Below, one piece after another: positions 33,835 through 45,389 of a DNA stretch of 64,000 nucleotides (the first letter of the stretch is position 1; each line of letters begins with the position of its first letter). The notes under the pieces are model-generated. The model saw only the letters and a list, made by a program, of their open reading frames with translations, ran no database searches and had not been told where the DNA came from. The stretch comes from Limnanthes douglasii subsp. nivea (lineage: Eukaryota > Streptophyta > Magnoliopsida > Brassicales > Limnanthaceae): NCBI GenBank assembly GCA_036936605.1, contig JAUPFV010000001.1, positions 32,497,900 to 32,561,899 on the forward strand, written 5' to 3'. Made by a program: the position numbers and the translations under genes.

Positions 33835-34460
33835 TTAATATGTCATGATTATAACTTGGCATTAGTGGTCAATGAGCTTAAACCTATAAATGGAGAGTGT
33901 TCTCATGTGGAGAAGAAAAAGTTGGAGGCTTGGGAATAGCCCAATAAGTTAAGTAAGATTATGACTTGACATTAAGGGTCAATGAGCTTAAACCTCTGAT
34001 TGAGGAGTGTTTTCCCGTGGAGAAAAAATAGTTGGAGGCTTGGGAAAAGTCCAATAAGTTAAGTGTGGTCGTCATGAAGCAAACAATTCCATTAGTATTT
34101 CGTGATGCAATTCCAAACGAGATCACCAATGCAAAAACATTTCTCGATGAGGTAAATAATTATTTTCCAAGAATAAAAAAGTGGAAATTAAGATCTTACT
34201 TATCAAGTTATCCTCTATGAAGTATCACGACAGCAAAACTATTAGTGAACACATCTTTAAAATGTCAAAGATTGTTTCCAAGTTGAAAGAACTTAAGATT
34301 GACCTTTTGAAAAATGTTTGGTAAGTTTTGCATCTCATTTTTACCCCTTCGTATAAGAAATTCGAAACTTCTTATAAATTATAATGCAAGAAATGGACTC
34401 TTAACGAGCTTATTACTCAGGCAACACACGAGCAAGAAAAATGAAACATGAACGATATGA
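33835..34460 (+). pseudogene. gag: copia-2 gag (broken)
   Basis: Capsid text is recognisable: KLEAWE-PNKLSVV, then MKQTIPLVFRDAIPNEITNA and KTFLDEVNNYFPR at about 34075-34170. A stretch matching the conserved 'LTSLLLRQHTSKK' helix region follows near 34395-34440. A 110-bp tandem duplication at the start (33854-34073) puts two versions of KLEAWE in different frames. A zinc-knuckle remnant (KKPGHFKK) lies near 34590. Several stops prevent expression. Confidence 0.75.
33854..34073. repeat. 110-bp tandem duplication in copia-2 gag
   Basis: ggtcaatgagcttaaacct recurs at 33867 and 33977, as do kttggaggcttggga and aagttaagt. Two ~110-bp units are adjacent, with about 15 per cent differences. The unit length is not divisible by three. 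Confidence 0.8.
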
Positions 34461-34689
34461 GGTGTAGATGGGGTATGCTCAAATGGATAAGGTAAATAAA
34501 ATAAATAAAGAAGGTTTAAATGCACACGCACCCGGTTTGGGGAAAAAGATGCATAAGGGTTTTCCTGTAAAGGATATTGTTTTTTTATATAAAAAACCGG
34601 GGCACTTTAAGAAATAATATGAAAAATGGAGAGTTATGATCAAAATATTAAGGAAAATTTTACTTTTGTGTTATGAGATTAATTTAGTT

Positions 34690-37600
34690 TCAGTTCCGAG
34701 AAATACTTGGTAGGTGGATACAACTGTAATCTCTCATGTTTGTATTTATTTACAGGGTACAATCAGAAATCGAAGCCTAAATAATGACAACATTCATATA
34801 CACAGTTGATCGCAGTTTGTGTTTAGTTGAATCTATTTATAATTTTTTTATTACTTACTAGTGGATATTTGATATACTTAACAAATGTATAGTATATACC
34901 TATTTCAAAAGGAATTTAATTTCTGTTCCATTTTTGGACAAATTGGGTTATTGTTGTCTATTTATAAATGAAAGTTTAGGTCTTTATTTACGTGGTAATA
35001 TTTTTGGTTCTGAAAAGTTAATAGTGAATAATAATTTGTATGTTGAATGCTATAAAGAATCACAAAAATATAATAAATGTAAATGTACCTGGAAATATAA
35101 AATGTAAAATAAAAAATATGGTGAAACTTTGACTCAATCGATTAGATCATATTTCTAGAAATAGAATTGAAAAGATTATTTTGAAAGGTTTATTAAGTGG
35201 ACTGGATTTTGCAGACTTCAATATTTTAATTGAATGTATAAAAGTTAAAGAAACCATGGTGAAAATATTAGATGCATATAAACCAAAATGGGTCTTGGAC
35301 GTGATACATATAGACGTTTGAAGACAGGTTCCTACGATATCATAAAACGACCAATGCTATTTCATATCGTTCATTGGTGAATTTTTTTTGTTACGAATAT
35401 CTATATCTTATTCATAACAAATCAGAGGTCATTGACAAGTTCAAAGTATTTAAGAACGAGTTCAAAGTATCAAGTGCATCAGATCAGACCGTGATTGTGA
35501 TTACTACATGAGATATGACATTTCAGGTGAGCAACGACATGGACTGTTCGTAAAGTTCGTAGAGGAGTGATGGATAGTAACTTAGTATAGGATGTCGGGT
35601 TTGTTCAACATGAATGGATTATATGAAAGACAAAATTGTACGTTGAAGGATATGGTAAATATGAATGATTAATCATTCAATATTACCTATATCACTATAG
35701 GGAAAAACAATAAAATATGCAACCTACCTTTTTAATAGAGTTCCGGCGAATACGACTAATATGATACATTATGAAATTTAGACTAAGCGTAAACCTAGTT
35801 TAAAGCATATACAAGTTTAGGGATTTCCAGCTGGAGCGAAGCCTTATAGGCCGAATGAAAATAAATTTGACTCTAAAATGGTTAATAGTTATTCATTGGA
35901 TCTCCCGAGCATAATAAGGGTTTTAAACTTTATGATCCTTCCATTAAGAATATATTAAGATAAAAATGAGTATATAGAGTTTGAGAGTGAGAAATTAGTA
36001 ACAAACATTAATTTTGAAAATAATTAATAGACATTCATTGGGGTTGTAACAATGAAACTTCAGTATGAAATAATGATATGGTATTTAAGATGTCAATCAC
36101 CACTTTAGATTTGTTAGAGCATATAAATACCAAAGATGATGTTGAACTTTCACCTACGGACATTGTCGAAATTGAACAAAATGAAGTTGTTCCAATGAAG
36201 TATAATAGAATTGTTCAAGAAGATCAAAAACCACATCCTGAAGAAGTTCAAATGCAAACTAAAAACATTATGCCTTTGCTGAAGTCTACAAGAGAAAAGA
36301 AAATTGTTATATTTTCATATTATATAGTGTATGCAATAACATGAGGAATTCTGTGGTACAACGACAAATGATCCCTTAAGTGCCCGTGGATCCATAAGAA
36401 CTTATGATTCTCAATTGTGGATTAAAGCAATGAACACAGAGTTTAAATTGATGGAAGATAACACAATATGAGAGCTTGTTCCATTATCTGAAGAGAAGAA
36501 GTTGATTGGTTCTAAATATATTTTTAAAACTAATTGAGATTCTAAAGGTAATATGAAGAGGAATAAATCGATACCTATAGCTAAGGGTTTTAATAATCAT
36601 GAAATAATTGACTTTGAAGAAACCTTCTCTCTGGTTTCATCGAAGGATTATTTTTAGAAAATCATGACATTAGTTGCAAATTTTGATCTTAAGCTCCATC
36701 AAATGGATGTACATAACACTTTTTAATGAAGATAATAAGAAAACAATTTGTATGGTACAAACTGAAAACTTTATCTCTGATGATCTAAATTCGACGGTAT
36801 AAAAACTAAAGAAATCTATTTATGGACTTAAGCAAGCATCTCAACACTGGTACCAATTTTTTCGAAGTTATTGTCTCATTTTATTTTGAGATAATTTTTT
36901 GGAGGATTGTGTGTATCAAAAGTTTAGTGGGAGTAAATTAAATTTTTAGTGTTATATGTTAATAATATATAATTTCAAATTTTTTTAATATAAAAGATCT
37001 TGGTGATGCGTCTTGAAAGAACACAAAAGACGTATATTGAGAGTATGTTACAATGTTGTGGGATGACTAACAACAAAAGAAACGAAAATTTTATATTAAA
37101 AAGTGAAAATATTAGCCTTAAATAATGACAAAAGATGAAACTTCAGATTGAGGAAATGCAAAATGTTTCATATATTTCGGTTGTTGGAAGTCTTATGTAT
37201 GCTCAAGTTTGTACGGTCAAATATTTATTTTGTTGTCGGTGTATTAGGGAGATATATATGTAATCCAGAGATAGAATATTGGAGAGAAGTCAAAAGAATT
37301 ATCTTGTATTTGCAACAAACAAAACATCACAAGTAACATATAAGAAATTAGATAAATTGAAGATCGTAGGATATTCCGACTCAAATTTCTCAAGATGTGA
37401 GGATTTTTGCCATTCAAACTCATGTATCATATTCTTTTTAGAGAGACGTGCAATATTATGGAAAATGTTAAACAAATAGCCATTGTATCTTGTGTCATGC
37501 CTATGGAATTTGTTGCTTGTTTCGAGGCATCCAACGAGATGATTTGGGCAAAATTTTATCACGAGACTGCGAGTCGTGGACGGGATATAGAGACCCTTTA

Positions 37601-37842
37601 GGTTATGTTATGACAATAATTAGACGATTCAGTATTAAAATGGTAAAAAGAGGTTGGTTAAGTCCAAACATGTAGATATCAAGTTCATGTATGTTAAAGA
37701 GAGAGTTTATAGTGGTCAAATTAGTATGGAGCACATACGGACAAACTCAGTGTTAGCGGATCTTAATACTAAGACATTAGTGCCTACGGCTTTTATTGAA
37801 CACGTTGTTAACATGAGTATTCTGTATTTAAAGGGTTATTAG
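34690..37842 (+). pseudogene. pol: copia-2 pol (broken)
   Basis: The protease remnant WWVDTTVISHV near 34713 has the active-site DTG changed to DTT. A degenerate pre-integrase and integrase stretch covers 35100-35900. RT runs from about 36420 (ELVPLSEEKKLIGSKYIFKTN) through FSLVSSKDYF, MDVHN-F and KKSIYGLKQASQHWY (about 36805-36850). RNase H is at 37270-37840, with KIVGYSDSNFSRCED near 37365-37405, then SKHVDIKFMYVKE and the terminal ADLNTKTLVPTAFIEHV. Order and motifs are standard Ty1/copia. Stops and frameshifts are numerous throughout. Confidence 0.82.
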
Positions 37843-38261
37843 TTTCAGTTTGAGTTTATATTAAGTTATGAAATATATTTTTATTATGATATTGTACAAT
37901 TAAGTTCATTATATACATATAAATGTATGTATTCAGTATGCTCCTATTTTGATTATTCATACTCTGTTGTAAATAGATCTTCAATTAAGTATGATTAGTT
38001 ATGAATATATATATGTAAGATTATACTATTTCATATTATCTTTATGTTATGCACCATGATAGATCAATATAATTAATGGTTGTGATGTCGTGATTATTGT
38101 TGCATTTAATTACGGTTTTTAATGCATTGACGACTAATTTAGTCTATGTCGTTAATGGTCATGTACGAGATTGTTAAGGTTATCTATGCGACGATAGAAA
38201 TTAAAAACGTTCACTTAATGGATGCATCTTATAATAACATATAATGATTCAAGTGGGAGAT

Positions 38262-38955
38262 TGTTGGAATTTCTCCATTAAGATGGACCGTGGCATGTTT
38301 TATGAATCTATCGAACTATCATGAATATTAGTTCAATAAAAGTAATAATATATAAAGTAAAGGACTAGTAAATAATATATGAATCATGAAGGTAATTGTA
38401 TAAATATCACGTTTATTCCAAAAATTGCGAAGTATTGGATTTCGAAATAGACAGTTTAAAAAAATAAAGTTGTGAGATAATTTTGTAAATTCAAAATAAA
38501 TCCGAATTATAATCCATAAAAATGATAATTTAACCGGGCGTTAATCTATATGTTAAATCTGAATTCGTAGTTTAAATTTAGATACTCTAAAAATAATATA
38601 GAATTATGAATTAATATGATAATCCAAGTTATTTAAGAGTTAAAAATATAATAACAGTTTAGTTTTAAACAAATATTATTTTGGAATCTTACTATAAATT
38701 ATGAAAAAAGACACCTAAAGAAATTGATTGATTTCATCGTATCGTACGAAGTCAATTACAAAAGTTGATTGTTATATTTTTCTGAAACAAGAGATAATCA
38801 AAAACCAAAATATCAATTACAAATAAAATAACACCATCAAAAACAAATTTTTAAAATATTTTATTCATTCTCTATATATATTTATGTCTTTTATTATATG
38901 ATCTTTTTATTTATGGATTTTTAAATTTATTCAGAGAAACTAATTTTTAACTAAT
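38262..38955 (+). repeat. 3' LTR of copia-2
   Basis: It starts TGTTGGAATTTCTCCATTAA after the purine tract at 38251-38260. The end near 38950 is inferred from alignment with the 5' LTR. Confidence 0.7.
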
Positions 38956-39395
38956 TTTATTTATTGCTTTTATTTTAAATTGAAATTTAATTTTATTATT
39001 TTCAATTTGATAATTGATTGTTTTTTCTTTTTGGATTTATACCTTTTGGCCCACTTAATAAATATACAATCTGCCGTTGTTCTTCTGTTCTTTGAATTTG
39101 GTTCCCAGGTTTAGCTTTGTCTCCAAGTAATTTGACTTACCATACTTTTTGTAGACCAAAAACGCAAGGTTGAATAGTATTAGCGACTATTCCCATTTCT
39201 CGAGATTAGTATAGATAAATTGCTTTTTGTGCTCTACTCTCATTCGAATTTTCGGATCTTATTTTGTCCATGTAAAACTAAAACGTATTACTCTCTTTTT
39301 GATAAAGAAAATGTATTCTTATATAAATATCGTTTAGATATATTAATATAACCTAGTTGAACTTCTTTCCGAGAGCAGGTGATTGATATAAGACT
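38956..39395. other. Unassigned spacer
   Basis: No coding or RNA feature seen between copia-2 and LINE C. Confidence 0.4.
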
Positions 39396-39584
39396 GGATG
39401 GAAAGAACCTTCAAGAACCTTCATTCGTGATTTTTGGTAGTTTTTATTGGAAATTTTCAGGGAAGCACTCTTCTGATCATTTTCAGAAGTGTTTCCCTGT
39501 CATGTTCTCATTCCCTGTTCTCTGACAATTTTTGCTCTGCTTTTCTTCTTCCTCTGTTTCTGGCTTCTCCATTGATTCCGATTA

Positions 39585-40902
39585 ATGTCCAACAAAGCTT
39601 TCAACATGGAAGAGTTCCCTACTTTTCTCCCCAACAATGATAACAACAACAAAAACAATTTCAAGAAATCTTACTCTGACATCTTGAAATCTGCTTCAGA
39701 TCGTCCTGAACCTTTCCCTGAGTTCATTAAGCAGTCTGAAGACCATAATTCGATACAATATTCAAAATCTACTACGGAAGTCTTTCTGCAACAATCTAGA
39801 ACTACCCTAATAGGGAAATTTAGTTAGGGAATTCCGAAATGTGCGACTCTTCTTACTTTTCTTGAATCTTTTAAATTTAAAGGGTCTTATAGCTTCATTA
39901 CGATAGACTCGAGACATGTTCTGATTGAATTCTGCTTAAAGAAGATGTGAGTAGGCTCTGGTCTAAAATCATCTGGAATGTCGACGGGAAAGTCATGAGA
40001 CTTGTGAAGTGGTGCCCGGAAAACAACAAGAATTACGAAAGCCCATTGTATTGCTTTGAGTCAGATTTGAAAAACTGCCAGAGTACTTATATAACAATTC
40101 TATTAATAAGGATCTTGCTGCCTCTTTGGATTCAGTTTATCAAACGGTTGTTCCTGACTCTCATCGTGCCAATACTAGTGCATGTTTTTCCCAAGTTGAG
40201 ATTGATGTATCAAAGAAGCTTAAAAGAAAGATGCGGATCAGCTTCTGAGAAAATGATGGGTGCTGGGTATGGGTTAGTTACAGAAACGTTCCTAACCATT
40301 GCCACAGTTGCTATCACTTGGGGCACAATGTTGATGAATGCATGAAGAGTGATTCAAAAGATAAAGCTAAAGTAAAAGAAATCAACACTGAAATTGAAAA
40401 GAAAGATGAAGATTTGATTCAATCTGATTCTTTACAAGAGAGTACGACAAATCTCCAAATACCAAAATCATCTCAGGTTCAAAATTTTAGCAAGGTTCAC
40501 AGAAGAAAAGTTAAGTCTATTATTACAGCCAAAGATAAGCCTATTGAGTCTAACAACACTGCTAATCCTATGACTATTCTGGATAAGGAGAACAGTGCTT
40601 CCAAGAATGATCTTGATCTTATAAGTGCTCTCCAAAACTTGGACCAGGATCATAACTCTGATAACCAGATTATTGAATCTGCTTCTCCTCAACGTGATAA
40701 TATAGGAAGTTATAATGTGTCTCCGATTTCCACCTCCACTGACCAAGACTTCAACACCATAATCAACAACAAGATAAAGTTTGCATACAAAAACAAAAGC
40801 GTTAAAAGATTGTCTATCAACTCTCTATTTAAAATAGATAAATCTTATAACAAATCTCTATCTAATAATTATAAAAATTGTTATCTCATAAGGTCAGGGT
40901 GA
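39585..40902 (+). pseudogene. LINE C ORF1 (DUF4283-like, zinc knuckle), frameshifted
   Basis: MEEFPTFLP and KKSYSDILKS form the N-terminus (from about 39606), then the DUF4283-like core (TTLIGKFS, stop, FLESFKFKGSYSF) at about 39795-39900. Two further frame changes precede an intact CCHC knuckle, CHSCYHLGHNVDEC, at about 40299-40340. The C-terminal part, 40318-40902, is open for 194 codons. It ends in a lysine-rich segment like the other copies and runs straight into endonuclease text. Confidence 0.82.
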
Positions 40903-41419
40903 TAACTATTCAGGAACCTATGGCTAGGCTTGATAAAATTGATAATATTGCTTAGAGAATCGGGTTTCTTAATTATGTGGCTAATTATTCTAATAAGCTT
41001 TGGATTTTTTGGTCTAATGATGTTAACATAATTGTTAATATTGACCATGATCAATTCCTCCATATGGAGGTCAACGTTTCTATATTTACTTGACTTTACC
41101 TCTGTCCATGCCAAGAATAAAAGAGCCCTGCGTAAAGTCTTTCGGAGCTAGATGTTGCAACTATCCTGTGATGAAATTCCTTGGATTGTTGCTGGTGACT
41201 TCAATGCTATCACTAGCTCTGAAGACCAGCTTTGCTGCTCCACCTTTGATGACTTCAGTGCTGATGACTTCAATGAAGTCATTAGACTTTGTAGCCTTGA
41301 ACACCCTAGGTATGTGGGATCCAGATATACCAGGAGCTATAGCAAGACTGGAAAATATTAAACAGAGTTCCAATCAATCCCAAAATGGCCTCCTCTATGT
41401 ATCAAATCCAGGTTTTTCA

Positions 41420-41445
41420 CATGGTCAGAACTTGTTCTGACCATG
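41420..41445. repeat. Palindrome over the endonuclease SDH motif, LINE C
   Basis: CATGGTCAGAAC and GTTCTGACCATG with a 2-bp TT centre, at the same coding position as 26102-26127 in LINE B. Confidence 0.75.
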
Positions 41446-42259
41446 CTCCCTTGCTTATAACTCTCTCTAATTCTCAGAGTAACACTTCTTTATATAATAA
41501 ATGTAACTTCAAATTTATCAATGCTTGGGCTAATAATTCTGATTTCCTAAACTGTGTTAAGCAGAATTGGAATATGCATTGTAATGGTGATGCTAATGTG
41601 GTTTTCTGGTTCAAGCTTAAGAGACTAAAAAAGTTTCTTAAAGATTGGAACTCCAACAACTTTGGTAATATTTTCAGAAAAGTCAAGGAGGCTATAGAGG
41701 ATGTTAACAATAAATATCTCATTCATCAAAGAGATAACAACAATGAGTCTAAGGCTAACCTTTCTAAAGCCAACAACATTCTTATTCAAGCTCTCAAGAA
41801 TGGAGAGAGCTACTGGAGACAGAGGTGCTACAATACCTGGCTAAATGAAAGTGACAGTAACACTAAACTCTACCATAATTATGTATCTAAAAAGAGGAAA
41901 AATAAATCTATAAATGGTATTAAGGAAAATGGTACTTGGCTTCTAAATCATGATGCGATTGCAAGATCTAGTGAATCTTACTTTAAAGGGATTCTATCTA
42001 CGGATTCCTATACTTGCAATGATATAGATATGCAGGACTCTATTCTTAACAATATTCCTAAGCTCATTACTGACAGGGACAATTTAGCTATCCTTAAGCC
42101 TACAACTAAGGAGGAGATGTGGAACATTGTTACAACTATGAAGAATGACAGTGCCCCTGGCACCGATGGGTTCAATTGTTTCTTTATTAAAACTTGTTGG
42201 GAGATTATTTCTTCTGACCTGTACAATGCTATGAATGCTTATCTTAAGGGTAGTAGAAT

Positions 42260-42285
42260 TCCCAGTGGAGTTTTTTCCACTGGGA
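42260..42285. repeat. 10-bp-arm hairpin in LINE C RT
   Basis: TCCCAGTGGA and TCCACTGGGA are perfect complements around a 6-base loop. They encode the IPSGVFSTG stretch. LINE B has IPTG-ILDMG here and no comparable hairpin. Confidence 0.6.
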
Positions 42286-44150
42286 TTTTCCTCATCCCCA
42301 AAAGGCCTAATCCTATCAGTTGGAATAATTTCAGACCAATCAGCATGCGCACAATATTCAACAGGCTGATTTCTAGTTTAATTAATAGTAGAATCTCTAA
42401 CATTTTTCCTAACATTATCTCTAATAGTCAAGGTGCCTTTGTAAAAAACAGACTCATCCATGACAATATTTTAATTACTAAAGAAATGATTCATATTATT
42501 AACAAGATGCCTTCTAAAGGCAACATCATGGTGCAACTTGACATGTCAAAGGAATTTGACAGAATGTCTCATGCCTTTGTTCTCAAAATTTTGAAGTATT
42601 TTGGTTTCTTTGATAATATTATTACCCTTATCAAAAATATGATCTCTAATGTTATGCTTTCAATCTTAATAAATGGCATCAATGTTGGGTACTTTCCTCA
42701 GAAGAATGAACTAAGACAAAGAGACCCTCTGTCTCCTAGTCTTTTCATCCTTGTTGAGGAAGATCCTATCAGGGGCCAATCTAATCTATTCAAAGCTAAT
42801 AACAATATGAAATTTCATTTGAAAACATGTTACATTTTACCTAGCCTTGCGTTTGCTGATAATATAATTATTTTTACCAACAACACTCCATTCACCATTG
42901 ACAAGCTGTGTTGCATGTTGGACAATTATCAATCAGCTTCTGGTCAAATGATTAACAAGGAAAATACGAAAATAATTACCTCTGCTAAGTTTGCTCAGGT
43001 CTCTACTGCTACGCTCAAAACAGCTACTGCATTTAATATTGACCAAGCTCTATTTACATATCTGGGCATCATCATAGCTGCAAATAACAAAGGGAATAAT
43101 TTCTTACCTTTAATTGAAAAAATTCATAATAGAATTCATGAGTGGGACATGAAAAAACTGTCTTTTGGGGGCAGACGGTCCCTTATCAAGAATATTATTT
43201 ACCCTATTGTCTATTACTGGATGCAGAATAATCTCATCCCCAACACTATTATTAACAAAATTGAACTGTGTTTTAACAAATTCCTGTGGAGGTCTAAATT
43301 TAATGAGAAAACCATCCATTGGGCTTCTTGGAGACAACTTTGTAAGCCTTTTGAGGAAGGTGGATTGAATATAAAAAAACTGACTGATATCCAACTCACT
43401 TTCTCTCAAAAGCTGTGGTTTTTGTTTAGGAAACAATCCTCTCTTTGGGCTGAGTTAATGCATCTAACCTATAGTCCTGACTCTCACCCTACCAAATCTA
43501 CTTGCAAAGCTACTGACTCTATAGTTTGGAAAATGCTCCATTCTATTAAAGATCATGCTGATCAAAATGTGAACTGGAATCTGGGTAAAGGGGATGTTGA
43601 TTTCTGGTTTGACGCTTAGCATAAAATGCCCCCTATCACTAGTAATCACGACTCTTACAGTTGGTATCTACCTGCTAAGGTAAATACATATTGGAAAGAT
43701 GATGGTTGGGACAATTCCACTCTTCTTAACTTCCTATCCCATGAAAGAGTCAAGCACATTAACTGTGTCAAGATCATTCATGATCAGGAGGATATGATTG
43801 AATGAAAGCTTTCTAAAGACAAGAATTTCAGCACTAAGTTAACTTGGGAAAAAATTAGACAAAAGAACAACAAGTTTTCATTTTTCAAAAACAATTGGAA
43901 CCATTTCATACAAAAAAAGTTCTCCTTTTTATGTTGGAAACTGATTAAATTTTTTGCTCCAATAGATAGCATTCTTGCCAAAATACATTTTGTTACTGTG
44001 TCCAAGTGTTAGTTCTGTTACAGTTGTGAAGAGAAAAATCATCTCTTCGTCAGCTGCAATTTTTCCTGGCCTTTCTCGACCACCAATAATGTTTTTCAAA
44101 GTTTTATACATCTTCGCACCCTTGGATACATAGCATATGATAAATTATAA

Positions 44151-44384
44151 GCTTCACCTAATATTTATTTTCTTTAAATTATTATCATTTGGAGCACATA
44201 TCATTTATATTAGTTTTGTATATCGTTACATAATTTTACCATTTTAGGTTATTCTTATGAGACTCTCTAATCTTGTTTATTAACAAATGACATACATAAA
44301 AAAATACCAGTACAACTCATAATCAATCAATTTTACTCCCGTATGTACAAAATTTATATCTTGAATCAAATTAACTGACATAAA
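44151..44384. other. Unassigned spacer
   Basis: AT-rich sequence without a recognised feature. Confidence 0.4.
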
Positions 44385-44695
44385 CTGTAGATGTGAGATT
44401 TTTCCTAATGTTTTGTTGAGTAAAACCATCAACTAGCACATTGGCTTTTTTAGGATGATAGTAAATACTATAATCGTAATCTTTAATTAGTTATAACCAA
44501 AGTATTTGCCTCAAATATAACTACTTTTGAATCAATATATACTTAAAGCTTTGATGATTTGTATGTATTTTATAAGTCATACTATATAAGTAATAACACC
44601 AAATTTTCAAAACAAGCACGATTGTTGCTCACTCAAGATCATGAACATGATAATTCAACTTACGAGGCTTTAATTTTCTTGAAGTTTATTCTAAT
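44385..44695 (-). pseudogene. Ty3/gypsy chromovirus-like RNase H fragment
   Basis: The minus strand reads SRKLKPRKLNYHVHDLE, then LVLKIWCYYLYSMTYKIHTN, HQSFKYILIQ and DYDYSIYYHPKKANVLVDG. This matches the order of the RNase H domain of plant chromovirus-type gypsy elements (HDLELAAVVFALKIWRHYL, then TDHKSLKYxF, then YHPGKANVVADALSR). Several stops and loss of the final catalytic aspartate context show decay. The neighbouring gypsy fragment at 45390-47350 looks like another lineage, so this is probably a separate insertion. Confidence 0.75.
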
Positions 44696-45389
44696 ACCAT
44701 ACAATTCTGTATAAAAATAGATTGTAATATTTGATGTGATACATTTGTTTACATTATAAAATTTTATGCTTTAATATGAATTACTAACAAGAATCCAATG
44801 AAATCTTGCACGATTATATTCATGGGTTTTAATAACACCATGAACAACTAAGAAAACGGCCACAACTTTATGGCTTGCGTTATCTTTTGTCAAGAAATAC
44901 TATATAGCCTCCCTATCGAGGATATCATAAAGTGAAAGACTCTAAACTTTTAGGAGCTTTTACTATAAAACAAATCAAATTAGAGGAGATAATGCAAGAA
45001 AACATATTGATAGTTTTTAATGCATATTCATCATTACCATCAACTTAGTTTCATTGCAAAAGTGCCCTTATAACTCATGTTCAATCACGTAAACATGTCA
45101 TCAAACCATCTTAACAATGTTTTTAAAAGAAAAATAGAACTCTCAAATCAAAAATTAAAGACCCGCAAGAAGTCATGAGTCTCGCAATCATAAGGGTTTG
45201 AATACTCAGTACACCGAGCTTATTAAAGATATAGTAACAATTTATGATTGAGCTCAAGACTCAGTCCGGTTAAAACTAGAAAATATGTAAAGACCCAAAG
45301 AGTGTCGATATCATAAAAAGAATGATTTATTTATGAGTCGCTGCTATATTGTCATGATGTTATTCAGGCAGAAAGGTATGACCTTATAA
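44696..45389. other. Unassigned spacer
   Basis: No reading frame that I can relate to RT or any other gene. It may contain unrecognisable gypsy remains. Confidence 0.35.

Larger units (their letters stand above)
31951..38955 (+). mobile_element. Ty1/copia LTR retrotransposon (copia-2), decayed
   Basis: Diverged LTRs of about 690 bp (31951-32642 and 38262-38955) flank gag and pol in copia order. A primer-binding site (TGGTATCTGAA, 32646-32656) follows the 5' LTR, and a purine tract (aagtgggaga) precedes the 3' LTR. At 7 kb it is long for its gene content, partly because about 1.2 kb separates the primer site from gag. LTR divergence and dense stops indicate an insertion older than copia-1. 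Its LTR and gag text are unlike copia-1, so it is another family. Confidence 0.88.
40908..44135 (+). pseudogene. LINE C ORF2: long open RT frame with mutated catalytic motif
   Basis: The endonuclease begins abruptly at ITIQEPMARLDKID, without the usual MIKILxWNxRG start, and is frameshifted. GDFNAI lies near 41189, and HMVRTCSDHAP crosses 41420-41452. From 41385 to 43619, 744 codons are uninterrupted and cover linker, RT (GTDGFN, FRPIS, QGAFV, QLDMSKEFD at residues 384-392) and the thumb region. The motif that should read FADD is FADN (residues 490-493, codon AAT at 42861-42863), one transition from GAT, so polymerase activity should be lost. Zf-RVT-like text (KKFSFLCWKLIKF) follows to 44135 after a stop. 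Confidence 0.88.
39396..44150 (+). mobile_element. LINE C: L1-type element, plus strand, RNase H end missing
   Basis: The 5' leader (ggaaagaaccttcaagaacc) weakly resembles the LINE B leader. ORF1 (39585-40902) and ORF2 (40908-~44135) follow. The element stops within the zf-RVT-like region, about 700 bp short of where LINE B reaches its RNase H end, and no A-tail is visible, so the 3' end was lost. A deletion at the ORF1/ORF2 junction removed the ORF2 start. Target duplications were not found. Confidence 0.85.
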
